From NCBI GenBank assembly GCA_019239415.1, contig JAFAZW010000021.1, forward strand, positions 1-64,000: a stretch of DNA of 64,000 nt. The letters are read 5' to 3'. Source of the stretch: Alphaproteobacteria bacterium (lineage in GTDB: Bacteria; Pseudomonadota; Alphaproteobacteria; Sphingomonadales; Sphingomonadaceae). The position numbers and the translations under genes are program-made. A model generated the notes under the pieces. It was not told the origin of the DNA. It did not search any database and saw only the letters and a list, made by a program, of their open reading frames with translations. Positions 20,424 to 28,132 of the stretch are shown here, one piece after another. Every line of letters starts with the position of its first letter. Position 1 is the first letter of the stretch.

Positions 20424-22343
20424 GTGACCGCCCTCGCCGGCTTCTGGGCCTTTGGCGCGGCGACGGACCCCGGCGCCGCGACCGAACGCATGCTCAAGGC
20501 GCAGGCGGTCTACGCGCCCGCCGCCGCCGCCGTGGCGCGACTCGATGACCTCGCCCTCGGCCGACGCCTGCGCCCCCTTCTGGACGAGGACCGCTACGAC
20601 CGCGCTCCCGTCGCCGCCGGCGGGGGCCGGTGGACGGTGATCGCCGACGCGCGGCTCGACGATCGCGACGCGACGGCAGAGGCGCTCGGGATCGGCCCGG
20701 CGGAGGCGAGCCGCCTTGCCGATTCGGCCTTCGTGGCGCGGGCGGTGGAGCGGTGGGAGGAGGAGGCGCCGCGGCACCTCGCCGGCGATTATGCGTTCGC
20801 CGCTTTCGACCGCGCCCGCGGGCGCCTGCTCCTCGTCCGCGACCATGTCGGGCAGCGGCCGCTCCACTTCCATCGGGGCCACGGCTTCTTCGCCTTCGCA
20901 TCGATGCCGAAGGGTCTCCATGCCTTGCCGGAGGTGCCGCGCGAGCCGGACCGGGAAGCGTTTGTGCGGGACCTTGCCCTGCTGCCCGAGGAGGGGAGCG
21001 GAACCTGGTTTCGGGGCATCGAGCGGGTGCCGCCGGGACATATTTGCCTCATCGCTCTCGGGCGGATCGAGATGCGCCGGTGGTGGACTCCGCCGCGCGA
21101 GCCGCTGCGCCTTCGCCGCACCGAGGACTATCACGAGGCCGTACGGGTCCTGCTGGACAGGGCCGTCGCGTCGCGGCTGCGCGGCGCCGGCGGGGCGGTG
21201 GCGGCGCAGCTCTCCGGAGGGCTCGACAGCAGCGCCGTCACCGCGACCGCGGCGCGGCTGCTGGCGGGGCAGGGGAAGGTCCACGCCTTCACCGCGGCGC
21301 CGCGGGAAGGCTTCGTCGCGCCGGCGGCCCGGGGCCGCTTCGCCGACGAAAGCGGCCATGCCGCGGCCGTCGCCGCGCTCTATCCGAATGTCGAGCATGT
21401 CGTGGTCCGGACCGGCAGCCGTTCACCGTTCGACCGGCTCGACCGCAACGCCTTCCTCTACGAGAAACCGGTTTCCAACCTTTGCAATGCGGTCTGGGGT
21501 GACGCGATCCTGGATGCGGTGAAGGCGCGCGGGCTCAACGTGCTGCTCACCGGCCAGTTGGGCAACATGAGCTTCAGCTTCAGCGGGTTCGAACGGCTGG
21601 CGGAGCTGCTCCGCCGCGGCCGGCTGGTGCGGCTGGCGCGCGAGGCGCTCGCGCTGCGCCGCCGCGGCGGCGTCCGCCTCGAAAGCGCGGCCGCGCATGC
21701 GATTGGCCCCTATCTGCCGCCGCGGCTGTGGCTGGCGATCAACCGCTGGCGCGGCCGTGCGCTCGACCTCCAGGCCTATTCGGCCATCGATCCGGCGGCG
21801 GCGGCGCGGCTGGCCTCGGAGGCGCCGTGCCACGATTTCGCCTCGCGCCCCTGGAAGGATGCGTTCGCCAGCCGGCTGTGGGTGCTGGGCCGGTCCGACG
21901 TCGGGCCCTATCAGAAGGGCATCCTCGGCGGCTGGGGCATCGACCTGCGCGATCCCACCGCCGATCGCGCGCTGATCGAGCTCTGCCTGACCATTCCGCT
22001 CGACCAGTATCTGCGCGGCGGCCGCAGTCGCGCCCTCGCCCGCGCCGCGTTCGCGGACCGGCTGCCTGCGATCGTGGTCGACGAGACCCGCAAGGGGCTC
22101 CAGGCCGCGGATTGGTACGAGGGACTCGATGCGGCCCGCGAGGACGCGGCCGAGCAGGTGGCGCGGATCGCGGCGCTGGCCGAGGCCGAGGGCGTCTTCG
22201 ACACCGCGCGGATGCGGCGCCTCGTCGAGGCGTGGCCGGAGGAAGGCTGGTCCGACGAGGCGACGGTCAGCGCCTACCGCGCGGCGCTGCTGCGCGGCAT
22301 CGCCTCGGGCCATTTCCTTCGACGCGCGCTGGGTACCAACTAA
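20424..22343 (+). CDS. Asparagine synthetase-related protein (lasso cyclase C-like)
   Basis: PP-loop QLSGGLDSSAVTATAARLL; no Cys at position 2 (MTALAG), so the glutaminase nucleophile is absent. Confidence 0.88.
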   Translation: MTALAGFWAFGAATDPGAATERMLKAQAVYAPAAAAVARLDDLALGRRLRPLLDEDRYDRAPVAAGGGRWTVIADARLDDRDATAEALGIGPAEASRLADSAFVARAVERWEEEAPRHLAGDYAFAAFDRARGRLLLVRDHVGQRPLHFHRGHGFFAFASMPKGLHALPEVPREPDREAFVRDLALLPEEGSGTWFRGIERVPPGHICLIALGRIEMRRWWTPPREPLRLRRTEDYHEAVRVLLDRAVASRLRGAGGAVAAQLSGGLDSSAVTATAARLLAGQGKVHAFTAAPREGFVAPAARGRFADESGHAAAVAALYPNVEHVVVRTGSRSPFDRLDRNAFLYEKPVSNLCNAVWGDAILDAVKARGLNVLLTGQLGNMSFSFSGFERLAELLRRGRLVRLAREALALRRRGGVRLESAAAHAIGPYLPPRLWLAINRWRGRALDLQAYSAIDPAAAARLASEAPCHDFASRPWKDAFASRLWVLGRSDVGPYQKGILGGWGIDLRDPTADRALIELCLTIPLDQYLRGGRSRALARAAFADRLPAIVVDETRKGLQAADWYEGLDAAREDAAEQVARIAALAEAEGVFDTARMRRLVEAWPEEGWSDEATVSAYRAALLRGIASGHFLRRALGTN

Positions 22344-24358
22344 CGGGCCCGCCGCCGCGCCGCCGCGAAATGCGCCCAACGCGCCTGCGCCCAGAGCGAG
22401 GCCACGCGGTCGGCGCGTGCCTTCAGCCAGCTCCCCGGCCCGAGGCTGGCATAGCGGGCGGCCGCCGCCGGGACCGTCGACACGACATGTCCGTCCCGCA
22501 GCGACAGGGTGGTCATCGCTCCGCCCGCTTCCGACATGCCGATGATCGAAGGCTTGTCGAGCGGGCCGAGCAGGTGGAAGATCGCCCCGCCGCCCGGCGC
22601 GGGCACATCGGCACCGGCGGCGCGCAGGAGGATGGCGCGCAGATCGGTATGGCCGACCGGCCGCGGCAGCGGGACTCCGGGGAGGCTGAGGATGAGCGGC
22701 ACCCGCACGGTATTGGGATCGAGCATCAGGCCGTGGCCGAGATGCCCGTTCTCGAACAGCTCCTCGCCGTGATCGCCGACCGCGGCGACGACGCAATCCT
22801 GGTAGATGCCGAGCGCCTTGAGCCGGGCGACGACCAGGCCGACCATCTGGTCGGCGTTGGCGACGGCGTTCCAATAGGCCCCGCGCACCAGCTCGGCGTT
22901 CCCGGCCCGGATCTCGCCCTCGCCGATCGGGCGTCCGGGCAGGATCTGCCGGGTGCCGACCTGCTCGTAGGGAAAATGCGGAAAGCGGAAATTGAAATAG
23001 AGGAAGGCGGGGCGGGCCCAGTCCGCCCGGCGGCCGAAGGCGCGATCGAAGGCGCGCAGCACCTCGTCCGGGTCGGCGACGGGCACGGCGGCGCGGGGTG
23101 CCCCCGGCCGCTGGAGCGAGGCCGCATCGACGAAGACGTCGCTCGTTTCGCGAAGCCGCAGGGCGGTCGCCGTGTCGCCCCAATCTTCCGGCGATCCGGA
23201 GAAGATGCCGACGCGGTAGCCGGCGCGGCGGAAGTCGTCGAACACGGTGCCGCCGGCGATCGGGGGAAGGTCGCCCCCGAAGATCACCTTCATCGAATCG
23301 CCGGTATCGGCGGCGTTGCTGTAGGCCTCGCGCGAGATCGTGCCGCTGGCCGCCATGGCGTTCAGGTTCGGCGTGACGGTGGCGCCGCGCCAGACGCGGC
23401 CGATCGCATCGGCCCGGGTCGACTCCAGCACGATCAGGACGACGTGGCGGCGGCCGGCGGGGAAGGACAAGGTCGCCGGGATCGCCGGCGGCGCGGCCGC
23501 GGCGTGAAAGTCGCCGGCGAGCCCGTCCTGGTCGATGCCGTCGTCGGGGATGTCGAGCGCGAACGGGTGGCGCGCCGCATCGAAGGGCGCGTCGTCCGGC
23601 GGGCTCGCGAACAGGCCGTAGCCGTCGCGGTCGAAATCGGTCGCCATGTCGAGCAGTCTCAGCGCCAGGCGGGGCGAGGCGAACCGCGCCAGCGCGTCGC
23701 GCACCTCGGGCACGCGCGATGCGGCGAACAGGAGGGCCACCGACACCGCGCCGAGGGCCGCCACGATCCTGCCGCGTGGACCCCGTGCCGCGGGCGCCGG
23801 GTCGAAGGCGATGAACCGGCGCAGGAGCAGGTAGGCGATCCCGGCCGCCGTCGCCGCGCCCACCAGCAGCAGGAGCTGGAGCCGGACGTAGACGAGCCCG
23901 GCGGTCAGGTGGCCGCCGGCCAGGCTGCGCAGCTGGTCGAGGTCGGGAAGGTCGGCAGCGTAGGTGGTGGCCATCTTGCGCGCGAGCAGCAGCGCGCCCC
24001 AGGCGACGAGACCGGCGGCGAGGAAATTGAATCCGAGGAGCGCGCTTCCCCAGCGCCGGCCGAACAGTCGCTTTGCCGTTACGAAGACCGCGCCGAGGAT
24101 CGCGACGTGGCTGAGCGCCAGAGTCGCGGCGAACAGCGCGAGGGGGGCAGGCGCCGCGAGAGCGAAGGGATTGTAGATCGTCTCGCCGAACAGATGATAC
24201 CAGAGCTGGCCCGTCACGACCTCGGCCGAAGCGGTCGCGACGGCGAGCAGCCAGAATGCGCACCACGCGGTATCGCGCCCCTTGATCCGACCCGGTACCG
24301 CCCACCGGCCGCGAAGGGCGGGGCGGGGGGCGCCGGAGGTGGTCTGCATTGGGGCCAT
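22340..24358 (-). CDS. Membrane-anchored sulfatase-like hydrolase/transferase
   Basis: N-terminal TM helices then HVVLIVLESTRADAIGR...NLNAMAASGTISREAYSNAADT and GDHGEELFENGHLGHG alkaline-phosphatase-superfamily motifs. Confidence 0.85.
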   Translation of the reverse strand: MAPMQTTSGAPRPALRGRWAVPGRIKGRDTAWCAFWLLAVATASAEVVTGQLWYHLFGETIYNPFALAAPAPLALFAATLALSHVAILGAVFVTAKRLFGRRWGSALLGFNFLAAGLVAWGALLLARKMATTYAADLPDLDQLRSLAGGHLTAGLVYVRLQLLLLVGAATAAGIAYLLLRRFIAFDPAPAARGPRGRIVAALGAVSVALLFAASRVPEVRDALARFASPRLALRLLDMATDFDRDGYGLFASPPDDAPFDAARHPFALDIPDDGIDQDGLAGDFHAAAAPPAIPATLSFPAGRRHVVLIVLESTRADAIGRVWRGATVTPNLNAMAASGTISREAYSNAADTGDSMKVIFGGDLPPIAGGTVFDDFRRAGYRVGIFSGSPEDWGDTATALRLRETSDVFVDAASLQRPGAPRAAVPVADPDEVLRAFDRAFGRRADWARPAFLYFNFRFPHFPYEQVGTRQILPGRPIGEGEIRAGNAELVRGAYWNAVANADQMVGLVVARLKALGIYQDCVVAAVGDHGEELFENGHLGHGLMLDPNTVRVPLILSLPGVPLPRPVGHTDLRAILLRAAGADVPAPGGGAIFHLLGPLDKPSIIGMSEAGGAMTTLSLRDGHVVSTVPAAAARYASLGPGSWLKARADRVASLWAQARWAHFAAARRRAR

Positions 24359-24447
24359 CGCCGGCGTGGCGTACCACGCCGCCTCTTCCTGTCCAGCGCG
24401 CCGAAGGCCCGGTTGCCATTCGCAACCGACGGGTCCATGGAGCGACC

Positions 24448-24876
24448 ATGCTTTCTCAACGCACCCGGTATACAATTCGGGCGCTCCTCCATCTCGCCGA
24501 CCGCCACGGCGAGGGGCCGGTGCAGCTGGCCGAGATTGCACAGGCGCAGAACATCCCGCCCAAGTTCCTCACCGTGATGCTCTCGCAGATGATCCGCGAG
24601 GGGCTGGTGGCCAGCCGCCGCGGCCGCGAGGGCGGCTATTGGCTGGCCAAGCCGCCGCAGGAGATCAGCTATGGCGCGATCGTGCGGCTGACGCGCGGCT
24701 CGCTCGGCCTCCTCCCCTGCGCCAGCCGCTTCGCGCACCAGACCTGCGACCACTGCATCAGCGAAGAGAAATGCCGCCTCCATCGCGTCATGCTGATGGT
24801 GCGGGACGAGACCGCGCGCATCCTCGACGGGCTCAGCCTCGCCGACCCGGTGCCGGCCGAGACTCTGGCTCCCTAG
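24448..24876 (+). CDS. Rrf2 family transcriptional regulator
   Basis: MLSQRTRYTIRALLHLADR...IPPKFLTVMLSQMIREGLVASRRGREGGYWLAKPP; C-terminal Cys cluster CASRFAHQTCDHCISEEKC. Confidence 0.92.
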   Translation: MLSQRTRYTIRALLHLADRHGEGPVQLAEIAQAQNIPPKFLTVMLSQMIREGLVASRRGREGGYWLAKPPQEISYGAIVRLTRGSLGLLPCASRFAHQTCDHCISEEKCRLHRVMLMVRDETARILDGLSLADPVPAETLAP

Positions 24877-26237
24877 ATCAGGATCCGGAAGAGCGCGCCG
24901 CCTTGCTCGGCCGCGTCCAGCGCGATCGAGCCCTGGTGGGCGAGGACGATCTGGCGGGCGAGGCTGAGCCCGACGCCGGTTCCCTTCGCCTTGGTGGTGA
25001 AGAAGGGCAGGAAGACGTCCTGCCGCAGGCTCTCCGGCACGCCGGGGCCGTTGTCCGCCACCTCGATCCGCACCCTTCCGCCCGGCGCGGCGCCGAAGGC
25101 GAGGGTCACGGCGGGCATCTCGGCATGAGCGCGCGCCGCTTCGGCCGCATTGCGGAGCAGATTGATCAAGACCTGGCAGAGCAGGTCGGGGTCCGCGTCG
25201 AGGGTGAGATGGTCGGGGGTCACCGAGACGTCGAGCGCGACGCCCGCCACCGCGTCGCTCGCACGCACCAGCGCCTCGATCTCCCGCGCCCAGGGCTCGA
25301 CGTCCACCAGCTTGCGGCGGACCTCGGGCGTACGGCTGATCTGGCGGTAGCTCTCGACGAAATGCATCACGCCGTCGGCCCGCCTCGCGAGCGTTTCGAC
25401 CGCCGCCCGGGCGTCGGCGACGTCCCTGTTCGACCCGTCGTCGGCTTCCGCCATCAGCGCGGCGGCGGTCTGGGCCAGCGACGTGACGGGCGTCATCGAG
25501 TTCATGATCTCGTGGGTCAGCACGCGCACCAGGTCGCTCTGGGCGGCGATCTCGACGGCGTTGAGCTCGCCCTGGATCGGCTGGACGGAGAACACCCGGA
25601 CGAGCCCGCCCAGCCGGTGCACCACCGCCGCGCTGATCATCGCGCTTTGCGGGATCGCATCGATGGTCAGCGGGACGAGTCGCGGACGGCCCGCGCTGCG
25701 GCTCGCCAGGGCGGTGGCGAAGGCGTCGCCGTAGACGGCGAAATCCTCGAGCCGCACGCCCTGGTGGCGGGTGAACAGGCGCCGCGCCGCCTTGTTGGCG
25801 AGCTCCACCCGTCCTTCCGTGTCGACGGTGAGGAGCGCCGTCGGCGCGTCGTCGAGCACGGCTTCGGAGAAGCGCCCGGCCTCGACGAGCCGGTGGCGCT
25901 CGGCGCGGATGGCGCGGATGCCGGCCTCGAGCGCGTCGCCGATCTCCGTGAGGCCGCTGCCGTCGGCGCGATGCGAGAAGCTTTGCGACAGGTCGCCGAG
26001 CCGGATCGCTTCGAGGAAGCGGGCGATCTCCAGGTTGGAGCGCTGGATGTGCCGCCACAGCGCCCACAGGGTCCAGGCGAAGAAGGCGCCGGCGAGGATT
26101 CGCGCGGCGGCGAGGCCCGGTGCGTTGAACGCCAGCACCAGCAGGATGAGGCCTGCGAGCAGCAGCGCAGTCCGCGCGAGCAGCCCGGCCGCGAAGCGGC
26201 TCCTAAAGCGCATGGCCTTCGGCGACCGGACGTTCAC
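24873..26237 (-). CDS. Sensor histidine kinase (NtrY-like)
   Basis: Two TMs, PAS-like region, VLTHEIMNSMTP H-box, QVLINLLRNAAEA N-box, VADNGPGVPE, GTGVGLSLARQI. Confidence 0.92.
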   Translation of the reverse strand: MNVRSPKAMRFRSRFAAGLLARTALLLAGLILLVLAFNAPGLAAARILAGAFFAWTLWALWRHIQRSNLEIARFLEAIRLGDLSQSFSHRADGSGLTEIGDALEAGIRAIRAERHRLVEAGRFSEAVLDDAPTALLTVDTEGRVELANKAARRLFTRHQGVRLEDFAVYGDAFATALASRSAGRPRLVPLTIDAIPQSAMISAAVVHRLGGLVRVFSVQPIQGELNAVEIAAQSDLVRVLTHEIMNSMTPVTSLAQTAAALMAEADDGSNRDVADARAAVETLARRADGVMHFVESYRQISRTPEVRRKLVDVEPWAREIEALVRASDAVAGVALDVSVTPDHLTLDADPDLLCQVLINLLRNAAEAARAHAEMPAVTLAFGAAPGGRVRIEVADNGPGVPESLRQDVFLPFFTTKAKGTGVGLSLARQIVLAHQGSIALDAAEQGGALFRILI

Positions 26238-27634
26238 AGCCCATGCTTGTCCATCCGGCGGTAGAGGGAGGCCCGGGTGAGGCCGAGCTCGGCGGCGGCG
26301 AGCGAGATGTTGTAGGCGTGCTTCTTCAGCGCGGTCTCGACGATCTGCTTCTCGGCGCGCTCGAGGTTGAGGTCGTCGCGGGCCGCGGGCGGCGGCGCGG
26401 CGACGGTGCGCGGCGCGGCGGCGCGCGACAGGGAGAAGTCGTCGACGCTGAACGCGTCGTCGGCGGCGAGGATGACGGCGCGCTCCGCGGCGTGGCGCAG
26501 CGCGCGCACGTTGCCGGGCCAGTCATAGGCCTGCAGCGCGTCCATGACGCTCGCCGGCACCTCGCGCACCGGCTTGCCGTACTTCTTCGCGTAGAGGGCG
26601 ACATAATGGTCGACGAGCACGGGGATGTCCTCGCGCCGGGCGCGCAGCGGCGGCAGCTCGATCTCGACGGTGTTCAGGCGGAACAGCAGATCCTGCCGGA
26701 ACAGGCCCTCGTCGGCGAGCCGCTCCGGCGCCAGGTTGGTGGCGGCGATGACGCGGACGTCGATCGCCACCGGCCGGTTGGCGCCGACCGGGACGACCTG
26801 CCGCTGCTCGAGCGCGGTCAGCAGCTTGGGCTGGAGGTGGAGGGGGAGGTTGCCGACCTCGTCGAGGAAGAGCGTGCCCCCGTCCGCGGCCTGGAGCCGC
26901 CCGATACGGTCGCCGCGGGCGTCGGTGAAGGCCCCCTTCACATGGCCGAACAATTCGCTCTCGAACAGGTTCTCCGCGACCGCGCCCAGGTCCACCGAGA
27001 CCATCACCCCGTCGGCGCGGCGCGAGCGGCGGTGGATCTCGCGGGCGACGAGCTCCTTGCCGGTGCCGTTCTCGCCGAGGATGAGCACGTTCGCTTCCGT
27101 GGGCGCCGCGCGCTCGATCAGCGAATAGACCTGGCGCATCGCCGGCGAGGTCCCGAGCAACGGCGTCTCGCCGCCGGCGGCGGGGGCCGAGATGGCGGCG
27201 GCGCGCTTGCGCTCCGTCGCCGCCGCCTGGCGGGATGAGCGGAGCGCCGCGGCGGTGCGGACGGTGGCGAGCAGCCGTTCGTTGGACCAGGGCTTGGAGA
27301 CGAAGTCGGTCGCGCCGCGCTTCATCGCCTCGACGGCGATGTTCACCCCGCCGTGGGCGGTGATCATCACCACCACCGCCTGCGGATCGCGGTTCAGTAT
27401 CTCCGCGAGCCACTGGAAGCCTTCGGCGGCATTGGTCGCGCCGCGGCCGAAATTGGCGTCGAGCAGCACCACGTCCGGCGCCTCGCGCGCCATCGACGCC
27501 ACCGCCTGTCCGGGGTCTTCGAATGTGGCGACATCGTCGAACATGTCGCGCAGCAGCAGCCGCGCCGACAGCAGGATGTCGGGGTCGTCGTCGACGACGA
27601 TCGCCCGCGCGAACCTGTTCCCCTCCCGCACCAC
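26234..27634 (-). CDS. Sigma-54-dependent response regulator (NtrC family)
   Basis: Receiver AIVVDDDPDILL; GENGTGKELVAREIH Walker A; GAFTDA (sigma-54 contact loop); Fis-type HTH; probable GTG start with GGAGGG upstream. Confidence 0.93.
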   Translation of the reverse strand: MVREGNRFARAIVVDDDPDILLSARLLLRDMFDDVATFEDPGQAVASMAREAPDVVLLDANFGRGATNAAEGFQWLAEILNRDPQAVVVMITAHGGVNIAVEAMKRGATDFVSKPWSNERLLATVRTAAALRSSRQAAATERKRAAAISAPAAGGETPLLGTSPAMRQVYSLIERAAPTEANVLILGENGTGKELVAREIHRRSRRADGVMVSVDLGAVAENLFESELFGHVKGAFTDARGDRIGRLQAADGGTLFLDEVGNLPLHLQPKLLTALEQRQVVPVGANRPVAIDVRVIAATNLAPERLADEGLFRQDLLFRLNTVEIELPPLRARREDIPVLVDHYVALYAKKYGKPVREVPASVMDALQAYDWPGNVRALRHAAERAVILAADDAFSVDDFSLSRAAAPRTVAAPPPAARDDLNLERAEKQIVETALKKHAYNISLAAAELGLTRASLYRRMDKHGL

Positions 27635-27668
27635 GCCTGCCCTCCTATCCGGCTGTCGGGAGGCGACA

Positions 27669-27684
27669 AACAATATTCGTGCCA
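27669..27684 (-). promoter_or_regulatory. Candidate sigma-54 promoter for the response-regulator gene
   Basis: Minus strand reads TGGCACG-AATA-TTGTT; weak at the -12 GC (GT). Confidence 0.45.
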
Positions 27685-27688
27685 CGAC

Positions 27689-27726
27689 CGTCCGCCTGCG
27701 GACAGTGCTGCGTACGGAAGCGGACA
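27689..27726. promoter_or_regulatory. Two tandem candidate enhancer sites (UAS) 22 bp apart
   Basis: CGTCCG-CCTG-CGGACA (27689-27704) and CGTACG-GAAG-CGGACA (27711-27726). Confidence 0.55.
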
Positions 27727-27781
27727 AGGCGCACGCGTCGGCCCGCCGTAAGAATGGCGGAATTCCGCCCCTTCTGCCCGT

Positions 27782-27797
27782 TGGCACGGCTGATGCT
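27782..27797 (+). promoter_or_regulatory. Candidate sigma-54 promoter upstream of the 57-aa secreted protein
   Basis: TGGCACG-GCTG-ATGCT; GG and GC separated by 10 nt. Confidence 0.65.
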
Positions 27798-27837
27798 CGT
27801 TCCGGAGGCGGGTTCAACTGCGCATCGGGAGGATATC

Positions 27838-28011
27838 ATGCGCAAGTCAGACACGTTCGTCGGCGCCGCCCTTTTCGTCGCCATCGCCCTCGCCATGCCG
27901 CTCGCCGCGCTCGAGCCGGTGGCCGCCGATGCCGGCAAGGGGGACCTGGTGCGCCTCGCGGCCGGCGCCTGCGGCTCGAAGCTCGCTGCGGTCTGCGACC
28001 GCGGCGCCTGA
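27838..28011 (+). CDS. Small secreted hypothetical protein (57 aa)
   Basis: MRKSDTFVGAALFVAIALAMPLAALEPVAADAGKGDLVRLAAGACGSKLAAVCDRGA; GGGAGGA upstream; behind candidate sigma-54 promoter. Confidence 0.65.
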   Translation: MRKSDTFVGAALFVAIALAMPLAALEPVAADAGKGDLVRLAAGACGSKLAAVCDRGA

Positions 28012-28014
28012 CAT

Positions 28015-28052
28015 TGTCCGCCTCCGCACATTCCCCTGTCCGATTCCGGACA
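28015..28052. promoter_or_regulatory. Two tandem candidate enhancer sites (UAS) 22 bp apart
   Basis: TGTCCG-CCTC-CGCACA (28015-28030) and perfect TGTCCG-ATTC-CGGACA (28037-28052). Confidence 0.65.
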
Positions 28053-28093
28053 CAGGCCGCCGCATCGGCCGCCCCGCATCTCCTGCGGCGCGG

Positions 28094-28109
28094 TGGCATG
28101 GGCCTTGCT
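28094..28109 (+). promoter_or_regulatory. Candidate sigma-54 promoter for the MacAB-like operon
   Basis: TGGCATG-GGCC-TTGCT; GG and GC 10 nt apart; predicted start about 12 nt upstream of ATG 28133. Confidence 0.75.
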
Positions 28110-28132
28110 GATCGACCGGCATGGACAGGGAC

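Noticed and set aside
21423-24577. Long ORFs 21423..24449 (-) and 21728..24577 (+)
   Set aside because: Overlap the well-supported cyclase and sulfatase genes in other frames; Arg/Pro/Gly-rich without domains
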